Positions 16,692 through 26,326 are shown, counted from the stretch's first letter. The stretch: DNA of 64,000 nt from Pseudomonas fulva NBRC 16637 = DSM 17717 (GCF_000730565.1 NZ_BBIQ01000004.1:186001-250000), one strand, 5' to 3'. The notes: generated by a model from the sequence alone, not told the origin. Numbers and translations: made by a program.

Positions 16692-18755
16692 TTGGTCGGC
16701 AAAGAAGGACCTGGAGTCTCAACGAGATCGGTCGCAACTAGACTCTCCAAACGGACACGCCCAAGCGATTTCAAGGAACAAGTAATCCGCTTCGATTGGT
16801 CGCATACGCCTCTGGGGGCCTTGCCCCACTGGCCTGCCTGCTTGCGCATCGCAGTCGACACCATGTCTCGCTCGCCGTTTGCGTGTGCTGTGGTGTGGGG
16901 CAGTCAACTGACGGTCATACCCAACGACGCCTATGTGGCGCTCAAGGGATCGCCAATCACGTTAGGTGCGCGTTTCGATACGCTGTGGCACGACGACTGG
17001 GAAAGTCTGGGCCCGTCTGTGTTCGACGCGCTAGCGGGCCGTTCCAGTTTCATCGAACATCCGCCAGTCCACATCGCTCGCTGCGATCACGCTGACGGCA
17101 TCTGGTGCGCCTTGGGTTATACCCCCCTGAACGATGAGTTAGGGGAGGTCGCAGGGTTTGTCCATACGATCATCGAAACCACGGCGACCAAGGGGGGCCG
17201 TGAGCATTGGCGAAGCCAGGCCATGTCGTTGGAGAGGCAGATTGCATCTCATGCCAGCGAGCTGGAAAGAATCTGGCAGCTGTCAAACGACGCCATGATG
17301 ACGGTCACCTCCGACCTCAAGCTGCACAATGCCAATCCCACCTGGCTAAGCATTCTCGGATGGGAGCTGGAGCAGGTGCGGCACTTGCCCATCTTGTCCC
17401 TGGTCCACCCTGCAGACCTTGCACAGGTCCAGCTAGCGATTGAATCGCTGCTGCGTCGTAACGATACCCATCAGATCGAGACGCGCCTGCGGCACCGTGA
17501 AGGCCACTACCACTGGTTTAGATGGCGTGCGCGAGTGGGTGCGAGATTGGTGACCATCGTAGGGCGAGACATCACCGGAACACGCGAAGAGGCCATGCGC
17601 CAATCCCGCATGTTGATGCGTAACACCGAGCGCATGGAGGCGGTGGGACAATTGGCCGGCGGCATGGGCAACGAGATGAACAACCTGCTGTCGGGTATTG
17701 GGGGTGGGCTTGAGCTACTGCAGCTGCGACTCCAGGAAGGGCGCCTGGAACGTATCGAGGAGTATGTGAAGCTTTCTCGTGATTCGGTACTACGCGCCAT
17801 GGAACTGACCCATCGCCTGCTCGCCTTTTCTCGTGATCGGCCTTCGGCGCCGAGACCGTTTCACCTCAATCGCCAACTGCGCCTGAGCGAGCCGCTGCTG
17901 CTGAGCGCTCTGGGCCCCGAGATGCACATCGACTGGCAACTGGACGTCGCATCCTGGGTCGTAGCCTTGGACATTGCGGCGTTCGAAAACGCATTGCTGT
18001 GCCTGTGCGCCAATGCGCGCGAGGCAAGCCTAGGCAAGGGCACCGTGAGGGTTCGCAGCGTCAACGAACGGCTGAGCGTGCCCTTTCCGGATGAAACAGG
18101 GTTGCCTGCCGGCGACTATGTGGCCCTGCATATAGCCGATGAAGGTCATGGCATGCCGGCCAGCGACGTGGCCAGGGCTTTCGAACCCTTCTTCACCAGC
18201 AAGCCTCCAGGTCGGGGGGCTGGGCTGGGGCTATCAATGGTCTACGGTTTCGTTCGTCAATCGGGTGGCTATGCGTGGATCGAGTCTACGGTGGGCGAGG
18301 GGACCAAGGTAAGCATGCTGTTCCCACGCTGCTTTGAGGCCGTTCACGAAACGCTCGCCGGTCGCAAGAGCTCAAGCCGGGTAGGGAGCGGCGAGCGCGT
18401 ACTGCTGGTCGATGATGAATCGAACCTGCGTACGGTGATGCGCGAATACTTGATTGAATCTGGCTTCGATGTAACCGATGTCGCGGATGCCAACAGTGCT
18501 CTGCAGCGCTTTCGCCAGGATGAACCTTTCGAGCTGGTGATTACTGACATCGGGTTGCCCGGCAGCTTCAGTGGCAGGCAAGTGGCCAAGGCCATGCGCA
18601 TGCTCAAGCCAGACCAGAAGATCCTGTTCATCACGGGCTATGCCTTGCAGGAAATCGACTCCGACGCCACTGAGCAACCCGGAACGGCGCTTCTGCGCAA
18701 GCCATTCCAGCTGGCGCAGTTGGCGGAGCAGGCATTGGAGATGATCGACAGCTGA
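16692..18755 (+). CDS. Hybrid sensor histidine kinase/response regulator with degenerate H-box
   Basis: This is a 687-residue, probably cytoplasmic protein. An N-terminal PAS-like sensor (about 30-165), a second PAS (about 185-300), a dimerisation helix pair (about 315-385), a HATPase domain (about 420-550) and a C-terminal receiver (about 567-685) follow in order. The ATP-site motifs are present (NARE, DEGHGM, GAGLGLSM) and the receiver keeps D619 in ITDIGLP and a KPF lysine. The H-box, normally GGIAHDFNNLL in this family, reads GGMGNEMNNLL, so the phosphorylatable histidine is N327 (17670-17672). It should be unable to autophosphorylate conventionally. The start is a TTG with GGAG 7 nt upstream; no nearby ATG exists. 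Confidence 0.88.
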   Translation: MVGKEGPGVSTRSVATRLSKRTRPSDFKEQVIRFDWSHTPLGALPHWPACLRIAVDTMSRSPFACAVVWGSQLTVIPNDAYVALKGSPITLGARFDTLWHDDWESLGPSVFDALAGRSSFIEHPPVHIARCDHADGIWCALGYTPLNDELGEVAGFVHTIIETTATKGGREHWRSQAMSLERQIASHASELERIWQLSNDAMMTVTSDLKLHNANPTWLSILGWELEQVRHLPILSLVHPADLAQVQLAIESLLRRNDTHQIETRLRHREGHYHWFRWRARVGARLVTIVGRDITGTREEAMRQSRMLMRNTERMEAVGQLAGGMGNEMNNLLSGIGGGLELLQLRLQEGRLERIEEYVKLSRDSVLRAMELTHRLLAFSRDRPSAPRPFHLNRQLRLSEPLLLSALGPEMHIDWQLDVASWVVALDIAAFENALLCLCANAREASLGKGTVRVRSVNERLSVPFPDETGLPAGDYVALHIADEGHGMPASDVARAFEPFFTSKPPGRGAGLGLSMVYGFVRQSGGYAWIESTVGEGTKVSMLFPRCFEAVHETLAGRKSSSRVGSGERVLLVDDESNLRTVMREYLIESGFDVTDVADANSALQRFRQDEPFELVITDIGLPGSFSGRQVAKAMRMLKPDQKILFITGYALQEIDSDATEQPGTALLRKPFQLAQLAEQALEMIDS

Positions 18756-18773
18756 CGCAGGGTGGCCGCGAGT

Positions 18774-19829
18774 CTAAAGGTCTTTCTGCAGGAATGGATC
18801 ATCAGGGTTCTGGCGCTCGAGTTCGGCGAGCAGCACCTGGACATTCTGCAACTGTCCGGACGCTTTCCAGTACTCGATCAACAGGACTCTGGCTTGCCGA
18901 TTGGCTGGCGCTCTGCTCAAGATGGCTTCCAGCTGTCTCTGAGCCGCATCCAGCTGTTCAAGGTCATGCAAGGTCGTGGCAAGGGTCAGACGATACTCGG
19001 CATTGTCCGGCTCCAGTTCGACCGCCCGCGACAGCGCCAATAGCGCGTATTCCTGCTGGTCGTGACGAATCAGCCAACGGCCGAGCTCATGCTGCAAGAA
19101 CGCCGAATCGGGTGTCACTGCCAACGCATCGGCCAGCACCTGACGTGCAGCATCGTGCGCCCCTTGGCGCTCGAGCACGGTCACCTTCAACGCCACGGCA
19201 TCGAGGTTGCTGTTATCGCCCGCCAATGCCCGCTCGATGGCAGCGGCCGCCTTGGCATACTCGTCCTCGTGCAGGTACAGGCGGGCCAGCTGGACCTGTG
19301 CATCGACGTCCTGGGGCTGGGCGAGCAGAACCTGCTCCTGCGCCCCAATGGCTTCGTGCAAGGCACGCAGATACAGGCCCATGCTGTCAGCGTCCACGTC
19401 CAACAGCGCCCCTACGGCCGCAAAACGAACGCTCTGATCGCTGTCTTCAAGCAGGGGGCCAAGTATCAGGCTCCGCTGAGGCCCAGGCAGCAGGCGGCTG
19501 ATCGCGGACACGGCGGCGCGACGAACGATGGCATCGGCATGGTCCAGATCTGCCTGGGCCAGCTTGAAGGCTAGCGCAGACGGGTAATTGGGCAGCTCGG
19601 CATACAGGGCCGCTCGGCGGATGGCCGGCAGGTCATGGCGCTGAAGCTGTTGGTACAAGACCCGTGCAGCGCCGGGCTGACCGTCATGGGCCTGGCGCAG
19701 TGCCTTCACGTAGCTATGCGGGGGCAGTGCTGGCTGATCAGGCTCTACGTCGCGCCACAGATAACCGAACAGCGCTGACAACATCATCAACGCCAGCAGT
19801 GCAATCAGGTAGCGGGTACGTCTTGGCAT
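18774..19829 (-). CDS. Membrane-anchored HEAT/TPR repeat protein
   Basis: This is a 351-residue protein with a single N-terminal helix (about 8-24), probably a signal anchor with the rest in the periplasm. HEAT-like helices (about 60-160, for example AIVRRAAVSAISRLL and VRFAAVGALLDVD) are followed by tetratricopeptide repeats (about 165-340) with the typical A..LARLYL and LGRWLIRHDQQEYALLALSRAVELEPDN spacing, ending in a short C-terminus. Such proteins scaffold protein complexes and no catalytic motif is seen. The gene converges with the hybrid kinase gene, 18 bp from its stop. A CcmI-like or cellulose/alginate-associated role would be guesswork. Confidence 0.72.
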   Translation of the reverse strand: MPRRTRYLIALLALMMLSALFGYLWRDVEPDQPALPPHSYVKALRQAHDGQPGAARVLYQQLQRHDLPAIRRAALYAELPNYPSALAFKLAQADLDHADAIVRRAAVSAISRLLPGPQRSLILGPLLEDSDQSVRFAAVGALLDVDADSMGLYLRALHEAIGAQEQVLLAQPQDVDAQVQLARLYLHEDEYAKAAAAIERALAGDNSNLDAVALKVTVLERQGAHDAARQVLADALAVTPDSAFLQHELGRWLIRHDQQEYALLALSRAVELEPDNAEYRLTLATTLHDLEQLDAAQRQLEAILSRAPANRQARVLLIEYWKASGQLQNVQVLLAELERQNPDDPFLQKDL

Positions 19830-19938
19830 CGGACGGTCCGTGTGTCAGGAGAGGCAAAGCTTGGGCCAGCCTTGGGTTAAATGCAACCGGGCTGGGTACG
19901 CCTGTGGCAGGCTTTGCCTGAAAACCGCAGGCCCGAGC

Positions 19939-19971
19939 AAAAAAAGCCCCGCAGAACTCGATCTGCGGGGC
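19939..19971 (-). terminator. Intrinsic terminator of the mexEF-oprN operon
   Basis: GCCCCGCAGA and its complement (19946-19955 with 19962-19971) form a 10-bp GC-rich stem with a 6-nt loop. Read on the reverse strand the stem is followed by seven Ts (19939-19945). It lies 46 bp after the oprN stop. Confidence 0.88.
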
Positions 19972-20017
19972 AAACGGCCGGTCCGGGACCAACCAAAGGA
20001 GCTTGTTGAGCTGCGGT

Positions 20018-21433
20018 TCAGTGCGAGCTGGCTACCGTGTCAGGTTGCCAGCCGCCACCGAGTGCCTTGTAAATTGAAACGATTCCCCGATAGAGGTCGA
20101 CCTCGCCAAGGGCCTGTGCATCCTCCGCACTCAGGCGCTCGCGCTCGGCATCGAGCAGCACCAGGTAATCGACTGACCCCTCGCGGTAGCGGATCGACGC
20201 CAGGTCGGCCGCTTTGCGGCTGGCCTCGCTCTGGCGCATCAGCGACAGCAGCCGCTGCTGGATCTTGTCGTAGTCGCTGAACGCATTGGCCGACTCTTCC
20301 AACGCCAGCAGTACCTGCTGCTCATAGTTAGCCAGCGCGCCTTGCGCGTCGGCTTTGGCGCCGCGCAGGCGTGCCCTCACGCTGCCCAAGTCAAAGGCCG
20401 CCCAAGTAATGCTGGGCCCCAACCCCCAGGCGCCCGCTGCCGAGGAGCCGAGCTGGGAGCCGCGCGCTGCGGTGAAGCCCAGGAAACCGCTCAGGCTCAC
20501 CCGGGGAAACAGATCTGCCGTCGCCACCCCGACGTTTGCGGTGGCCGCAGCGAGCTGGCGTTCGGCGCTGCGTATGTCGGGGCGTCGGCGCAGCAGTTCA
20601 CCAGGGTCACCGACAGGCAAGGCCTTGGCGATGGCTGGCAGTGCTTTGGGGGACAGGTCAACGCCGATTGCGTCAGGTCGACGGCCCAGCAAGGTGGCGA
20701 TGCGATGCCGTGATCTGGCCTGTTGGGCCTGCAACTGCGGCACACTGGCTTCGACCCCTGCCAAGCGCGCGTCGGCCCGTACCACGTCCAGTTCATTACC
20801 CACCCCGGCATCGCGCAGCGTTTCAGTGATGGTGCGCGATTGTTGCTGGGTCTTGAGGTTCGCCAAGGCTATGTGTTCACGCAGTTGCGCGCCGCGCAGC
20901 TGACCGTAGGCGTCGACCAGCTCGGCGATTAGGCTGACCTGAAGTTGCTGAAGGTCAGCCGCCGCTGCTGCTTCCTGAGCCTGGCTGGCTTCGATCTGGC
21001 GCGTAATCCGCCCGAACAGGTCGACTTCCCACGCCATGTCCAGGCCAAGGTCGTAGCGCTCGGCATTGACCCGATGGTCAGTCTGGCCAGGCTCCTGGCC
21101 TTTGCCCACTTCACTGCTGGCACGGCTGGTCACGACCGGGAACAGATCGTTTTCGGCATCGTCCCGAATCGCCCTGGCCGACTTGAGTCGTGCGAAAGCG
21201 ACCCGTAGATCTCGGTTACCTTCCAACGAGGCCTGCACCAGTTGGTTCAGGGTCGGGTCGTCGAACTGTTTCCACCACAGGCTCTCGAAACGGGTGCGGT
21301 CATAGGCCTTGGCCTGGGCATCGACGTCCAGCTGAGCTGGGGCAGTAGCCGGCGCGTGGTAATCAGGCCCTACCGCGCAGGCCGCCAGGGCCAGGCTGAG
21401 CAGGCTCGGTGTCAGGTGTTTGAACAGGTTCAT
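20018..21433 (-). CDS. oprN: RND efflux outer-membrane channel lipoprotein (OprN-type)
   Basis: This is a 471-residue TolC-family outer-membrane factor. The signal peptide ends in a lipobox (LALAACAVG, acylated Cys about residue 19). Two OEP repeats follow, with the usual SLWWKQFDDPTLNQLV, DVDLFGRITRQIEASQAQ and RRRPDIRSAERQLAAATANVGVA segments. It provides the outer-membrane exit for the MexE-MexF pump. Its ATG overlaps the mexF stop by 4 bp (ATGA), and a strong terminator follows, so it is the last gene of the three-gene operon. Confidence 0.92.
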   Translation of the reverse strand: MNLFKHLTPSLLSLALAACAVGPDYHAPATAPAQLDVDAQAKAYDRTRFESLWWKQFDDPTLNQLVQASLEGNRDLRVAFARLKSARAIRDDAENDLFPVVTSRASSEVGKGQEPGQTDHRVNAERYDLGLDMAWEVDLFGRITRQIEASQAQEAAAAADLQQLQVSLIAELVDAYGQLRGAQLREHIALANLKTQQQSRTITETLRDAGVGNELDVVRADARLAGVEASVPQLQAQQARSRHRIATLLGRRPDAIGVDLSPKALPAIAKALPVGDPGELLRRRPDIRSAERQLAAATANVGVATADLFPRVSLSGFLGFTAARGSQLGSSAAGAWGLGPSITWAAFDLGSVRARLRGAKADAQGALANYEQQVLLALEESANAFSDYDKIQQRLLSLMRQSEASRKAADLASIRYREGSVDYLVLLDAERERLSAEDAQALGEVDLYRGIVSIYKALGGGWQPDTVASSH

Positions 21434-24400
21434 GCAGGGTTCTCCAGCGGATGGATGCGCTCGGCCTTGCGGGCCTGACGTCGCTCGACAAAACGGCGGA
21501 TCAGGAAGAAGAACACCGGGGTCAGGAACAGGCCGAACACCGTGACGCCGATCATCCCGGAGAACACCGCCACGCCCATGGCATGACGCATCTCCGAGCC
21601 TGCTCCCGAGCTGAACACCAGCGGTACGACACCCATGATGAACGCGATGGACGTCATCAGGATGGGGCGCAAGCGCAGACGGCAGGCTTCCAGCACCGCA
21701 GCCAGAGGATCGAGGCCTTTGGCCTGCTCGTCTTTGGCGAACTCCACGATCAGGATGGCGTTCTTGCAGGCAAGCCCGACCAGAACGATGAGCCCGATCT
21801 GGGTGAAGATGTTGTTGTCACCACCGGAGACAATGACGCCAGTAATGGCCGAGAGCAGCGTCATCGGCACGATCAGGATCACCGCCAAGGGCAGGCTCCA
21901 GCTCTCGTACTGGGCGGCCAGTACCAGGAACGCCAACAACACGCACAACGGGAACACGAACAGCGCAGTGTTGCCCGAGAGGATCTGCTGGTAGGTCAGG
22001 TCCGTCCACTCGAAGGTCATGCCGTTGGGCAATTCCTGCTTCAGGAGTTTCTCGATGGCCGCTTCTGCCTGGCCTGAGCTGTACCCAGGCGCCGCTGCGC
22101 CATGGATTTCTGCGGTGATGAAGCCGTTGTAGTGCATCACGCGGTCGGGCCCGGAGGTGTCGGTGACCTTGAGGAACGTGGCCAATGGGATCATCTCGCC
22201 CCGATTGTTGCGCACCTTCAACTGTCCGATCTGCTCGGCGTTGAGCCGGAACTGCTGCTCGGCCTGCACGTTGACCTGGTAGGTACGTCCGAATCGGTTG
22301 AAGTCATTGGTATACAGCGACCCCAGGTACACTTGCAGAGTGTCGAAGATATCGTTGATGGCCACGCCGTGGGTCTTGGCTTTCTCACGATCGATGGCCG
22401 CATCGACCTGCGGCACGTTGACCTGGTAGCTGGTGAACAGTCCCGCAAGCTCAGGCACCTCATGGCTCTTGGCAATGATGTTCTGGGTTTCCTTGTACAG
22501 CGCTTCGTAACCCAGGTTGCCACGGTCCTCGATCTGCAGGCGGAAGCCACCGATGGTGCCGAGCCCTTGCACGGGCGGCGGTGGGAAGATCGCGATGTAG
22601 GCGTCCTGAATGTCGGCGAACTGGGCGTTCAAGGCTGCGGCGATGGCAGCGGCCGACTGGCTGGGGTCCTTGCGCTCGTCGAAGGGCTTGAGAGGCGTGA
22701 ACACGATGCCGCTGTTGGGGCTGTTGGTGAAGCCATTGATGGACAGGCCCGGGAACGCGACAGAGTCCGCCACGCCCGGTTGCTTGAGGGCAATCTCGCT
22801 CATGCGCTTGATCACCGCTTCGGTGCGATCAAGGCTGGCGGCATCCGGCAATTGGGCAAACGCCACCAAGTACTGCTTGTCCTGGGCAGGCACGAAACCG
22901 GTCGGCGTGGAGGAGAAGCCCAGATAGGTCAGGCCCATCAAACCGGCATAGACGAACAGGGCGATGCCACTGGAACGGATCACTCGGCGGACACCGCCCA
23001 CGTAGCGATGGCTGGCGCGGTCGAAGAAGCGGTTGAAGGGCGCAAAAAGCCAGCTACCCAGCAACCTGTCCAACAGCCGCGAGAATTTGTCCCTGGGCGC
23101 ATGGTGGTCCTTGAGCAGTACCGCCGCCAAGGCAGGGGACAGGGTCAGCGAGTTGAACGCCGAGATCACCGTGGAGATCGCAATGGTCAGGGCAAACTGC
23201 TTGTAGAACTGTCCAGTCAGCCCCGAGATGAACGCTGCGGGTACGAACACCGCGCACAGCACCAAGGCGGTGGCGATGATCGGGCCTGTCACCTCGCTCA
23301 TGGCTTTTTGCGTGGCTTCGAGCGGTTTGAGACCCAGCCCGATGTTGCGCTCGACGTTCTCCACTACCACGATGGCGTCATCGACCACGATGCCGATTGC
23401 CAGCACCAACCCGAACAAGGAAAGGGCATTGAGCGAGAAGCCGAACAGGTGCATCACGGCGAAGGTGCCGATCAGCGATACCGGTACGGCCAGTAGCGGA
23501 ATGATCGATGCACGCCAGGTCTGCAGGAACAGGATGACCACCAGCACCACCAGTACCAATGCTTCGAACAGCGTGTGCACCACCGCCTCGATCGAGCCGC
23601 GCACGAACACGGTAGGGTCGTAGACGATGCTGTAGTCCATGCCCTCGGGGAAGTCTTTCTTCAATTCCGCCATCTTGGCGCGTACTTCATCGGAGATGTC
23701 GATGGCGTTCGAGCCCGGGCGCTGGAAGATTGGGATGGCCACGGCAGGCTGGTTGTTGAGCAGCGAGCGCAGCGCGTACTGGCTAGAGCCCAGTTCGACA
23801 CGAGCGATGTCCTTCAGGCGCGTGATCTCACCGTCCGCACCGGCACGGATGATGATGTTCTCGAATTCTTCCTCATTGACCAGGCGGCCCTGGGTGTTGA
23901 TCGAGAGCTGGAAGCTGGTGGAGCCCGGCGCCGGCGGAGCACCCAGCTGACCCGCGGCCACCTGGCGGTTCTGCTCGCGAATTGCAGTGACCACATCGGT
24001 GGCCGTCAGGTTGCGCGAGGCGGTCTTGTTCGGGTCCAGCCAGACGCGCAGGGAGTAGTCGCCCATGCCAAACAGCTGCACATCACCCACACCACCCAAC
24101 CGTGCCAGCTCGTCCTTGATGTTCAGGATGGCGTAGTTGGACAGGTAGAGCATGTCATAGCGGTTGTCCGGTGAAGTCAGGTGCACGACCATGGTCAGGT
24201 CGGGCGACGCCTTGTCCACCGTGATACCGATACGTGTCACTTCCTCGGGCAGCTTGGGCTGCGTGCGGGTCACACGGTTCTGCACCTGCACCTGGGCATT
24301 GTCCAGGTCGGTCCCCAGGGCGAAGGTGATGGTCAAGGTCAGCTTGCCATCGGCGGTGGATTGCGAGGACATGTAGAGCATGTTCTCGACCCCGGTAATG

Positions 24401-24609
24401 GCTTGCTCCAGGGGCGCGGCAACGGTTTCGCCGATGACCTTGGGGTTGGCACCCGGGAAGTTGGCGCGTACCACAACCGTAGGCGGTACGACCTCGGGGT
24501 ATTCACTGATGGGCAACTGGAACAGCGAAATGGAGCCTGCGATCAGCAGCACCAGTGACAGCACCGCCGCGAAGATGGGCCGTGTGATGAAGAATTTGGA
24601 GAAGTTCAT
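21430..24609 (-). CDS. mexF: RND multidrug efflux transporter, MexF-type
   Basis: This is a 1059-residue inner-membrane RND pump with twelve helices and two large periplasmic loops, close in length and sequence to P. aeruginosa MexF. The proton-relay aspartates lie in GIVVDDAIVVVENVERN (about 407-408), and the second-half lysine is in GLACKNAILIVEFAKD. MexF pumps export chloramphenicol, fluoroquinolones, trimethoprim and related compounds; the range here is inferred. It starts 12 nt after the mexE stop with GAGGA upstream and overlaps oprN by 4 bp. Confidence 0.95.
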   Translation of the reverse strand: MNFSKFFITRPIFAAVLSLVLLIAGSISLFQLPISEYPEVVPPTVVVRANFPGANPKVIGETVAAPLEQAITGVENMLYMSSQSTADGKLTLTITFALGTDLDNAQVQVQNRVTRTQPKLPEEVTRIGITVDKASPDLTMVVHLTSPDNRYDMLYLSNYAILNIKDELARLGGVGDVQLFGMGDYSLRVWLDPNKTASRNLTATDVVTAIREQNRQVAAGQLGAPPAPGSTSFQLSINTQGRLVNEEEFENIIIRAGADGEITRLKDIARVELGSSQYALRSLLNNQPAVAIPIFQRPGSNAIDISDEVRAKMAELKKDFPEGMDYSIVYDPTVFVRGSIEAVVHTLFEALVLVVLVVILFLQTWRASIIPLLAVPVSLIGTFAVMHLFGFSLNALSLFGLVLAIGIVVDDAIVVVENVERNIGLGLKPLEATQKAMSEVTGPIIATALVLCAVFVPAAFISGLTGQFYKQFALTIAISTVISAFNSLTLSPALAAVLLKDHHAPRDKFSRLLDRLLGSWLFAPFNRFFDRASHRYVGGVRRVIRSSGIALFVYAGLMGLTYLGFSSTPTGFVPAQDKQYLVAFAQLPDAASLDRTEAVIKRMSEIALKQPGVADSVAFPGLSINGFTNSPNSGIVFTPLKPFDERKDPSQSAAAIAAALNAQFADIQDAYIAIFPPPPVQGLGTIGGFRLQIEDRGNLGYEALYKETQNIIAKSHEVPELAGLFTSYQVNVPQVDAAIDREKAKTHGVAINDIFDTLQVYLGSLYTNDFNRFGRTYQVNVQAEQQFRLNAEQIGQLKVRNNRGEMIPLATFLKVTDTSGPDRVMHYNGFITAEIHGAAAPGYSSGQAEAAIEKLLKQELPNGMTFEWTDLTYQQILSGNTALFVFPLCVLLAFLVLAAQYESWSLPLAVILIVPMTLLSAITGVIVSGGDNNIFTQIGLIVLVGLACKNAILIVEFAKDEQAKGLDPLAAVLEACRLRLRPILMTSIAFIMGVVPLVFSSGAGSEMRHAMGVAVFSGMIGVTVFGLFLTPVFFFLIRRFVERRQARKAERIHPLENPA

Positions 24610-24621
24610 CGGTGGGGTTCC

Positions 24622-25863
24622 TCAACCGCGCGGCGCAGGCGCGCTGGCGCCCTGATTGGTGTTGCCGGCCACTTTGGCCGTGCGGGTGCTCGCCTCCAGA
24701 GCCTGACGTTGCTCGGCGAGCGCGGCCAGTGTCTGCTCGCTGGCCATTGGCGCTTCTTCAGGGGTGACCTGGGAGCCTGGACGCACTCGCTGCAGGCCCC
24801 TGACCACAATGCGGTCGTCCTTGCCCAGCCCGCTGCGCACGATGCGCAAACCCTCAAGCTTTGGCCCCAACTCGACAGCGCGATAGGCCGCCTTGTTGTC
24901 TTTGTCCATGACCAGCACGAACTTCTTGCCAAGGTCGGTGCCCACCGCTTCGTCGTTGATCAGCACCGCATCGTATTGAGCGCTGCCGACCAGCTTCAGG
25001 CGTGCATACAGGCCAGGGGTGAATTCACCGCGTTTGTTGTCGAACACGGCCCGGCCACGAATGGTGCCGGTGCGCGGGTTGACCTGGTTGTCGACGAAGT
25101 TCATCTGCCCCAGGTGCGGGTTGCCAGTCTCGTTGGTCAGGCCCAGGTAGACCGGGGTGCTTTGCCCGCGCTGGCCTTGGCGGGCCAGCTGTGTGTACTT
25201 GAGGTAGACGCGTTCGTCAGCATCGAAATAGGCGTACACCTTGTCAGTGGAGACCACGCTGGTCAGGGGCGTGACATCGGCAGTGACGATGTTGCCGGCG
25301 GTGAACTGCGCGCGGCTCACGCGGCCGTTGATAGGGGAGGTGACACGGGTGAAGCTCAGGTTCAAACGTGCCAGGTCAAGTTGGGCCTGGATGGCATCTA
25401 CGCCGGCGCGTGCTTCGGCCGCAGCACTGTTGCGTGACTCAGCCAGTTCGGCGGAGATGGCGTTACTGTCTCGTAGACGCTCGCCCCGGCGAGCTTCATT
25501 GGCGCTTCGGATGGCGCTGGCCTTGGCTTGCTGCAGCTGGGCCTCAAGGCGGCGGACTTCAGCCTGGAAGGGCCGAGGGTCGATCTGGAACAACAGGTCA
25601 CCCTTGCGTACCTGGGCGCCTTCGGTGAACGCCACTTGGTCGATCTGGCCCGACACACGGGGGCGCACCTCGACGGTTTCCGGCGCTTCCAGGCGCCCGG
25701 TGAACTCGTCCCATTCGTTGATCGGCTGTTCGATCACCTTGGCCACGGTGACCTTCGGAGCTGCCGGGGCCTGCGCGGCATCGGGGGTTTTGCTGCAAGC
25801 GCCGAGCGCTACCACTGCGAGGGCTGCAAGTGGAACACCGAAAGGTTTGAGTGACTGCTCCAT
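24622..25863 (-). CDS. mexE: RND efflux periplasmic adaptor lipoprotein, MexE-type
   Basis: This is a 413-residue membrane-fusion protein. The lipoprotein signal ends in VALGACSK (Cys about residue 24). The biotinyl-lipoyl-like segments (VRPRVSGQID and VTSPINGRVSRAQF) flank a long alpha-hairpin, followed by beta-barrel and membrane-proximal domains and an Ala/Gly-rich tail. It bridges MexF and OprN. I chose the ATG at 25861-25863, with GGCGGAG upstream, over an ATG five codons earlier. A MexT-type regulator gene is not adjacent, and I found no convincing MexT binding box in the region before the gene. Confidence 0.93.
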   Translation of the reverse strand: MEQSLKPFGVPLAALAVVALGACSKTPDAAQAPAAPKVTVAKVIEQPINEWDEFTGRLEAPETVEVRPRVSGQIDQVAFTEGAQVRKGDLLFQIDPRPFQAEVRRLEAQLQQAKASAIRSANEARRGERLRDSNAISAELAESRNSAAAEARAGVDAIQAQLDLARLNLSFTRVTSPINGRVSRAQFTAGNIVTADVTPLTSVVSTDKVYAYFDADERVYLKYTQLARQGQRGQSTPVYLGLTNETGNPHLGQMNFVDNQVNPRTGTIRGRAVFDNKRGEFTPGLYARLKLVGSAQYDAVLINDEAVGTDLGKKFVLVMDKDNKAAYRAVELGPKLEGLRIVRSGLGKDDRIVVRGLQRVRPGSQVTPEEAPMASEQTLAALAEQRQALEASTRTAKVAGNTNQGASAPAPRG

Positions 25864-26038
25864 GGAGAACTCCGCCAATATATTAGGAATGGGCGGAGTG
25901 TGAGTGTGTTGCGTGCGGGGAACGAATCGAATGGGCTGAAGGTTATTATCATGGTGAATGATATGAACCCATCGGCTATCGCCACCTGGTGATGAAGGAG
26001 CCGCTCAGCGGTGGGGCGTCCCCGGCGCCCCCAATGAG

Positions 26039-26326
26039 TCAGGGCTGGCTTGCACCCTTGCTTGATGCGCCTTCCGAGCCAGTGCCGTCCATGCCCGGTA
26101 AATCCTGGTTGTCGTTCTGCTGCGCCGGCGGGCTGTCTGGATCATTGCCCTGTAGCCTTGGATCGGTATCACGGGGCATGGGCTTCTCGATCGGGTTGAG
26201 CGTGCTGTCTGCACCCGGCTTGGGTGCCTGGTTGTGCGGGTCATCCGGGTAGGTAGGCCCGGTGCCGGCCGCCAGGGCCAGGGGCGAGGCAAGCAGGGCA
26301 AGCAACAGGAAGCTGGGACGATTCAT
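26039..26326 (-). CDS. Small secreted proline/aspartate-rich protein of unknown function
   Basis: This is a 95-residue protein with a clean Sec signal peptide (about 1-20, LLALLASPLALAAG). The mature part is hydrophilic, low in complexity and rich in Pro, Asp, Asn and Gln, and looks disordered. AAGGAGAT lies 7 nt before the ATG at 26324-26326, strong support for translation. No family recognised. It lies between mexE and the gluconate permease gene on the same strand as both, with its own gap on either side. Confidence 0.68.
   Translation of the reverse strand: MNRPSFLLLALLASPLALAAGTGPTYPDDPHNQAPKPGADSTLNPIEKPMPRDTDPRLQGNDPDSPPAQQNDNQDLPGMDGTGSEGASSKGASQP

Noticed and set aside
22102..23496. 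A 464-codon antisense frame inside mexF
   Set aside because: It is low in complexity, rich in His, Gln and Asp and without family signals. It lies wholly opposite a highly conserved pump gene.
25864..26038. MexT-type nod box before mexE
   Set aside because: A GCCGAT near the right place was seen, but the flanking ATCA and ACYAT elements do not fit at the required spacing.
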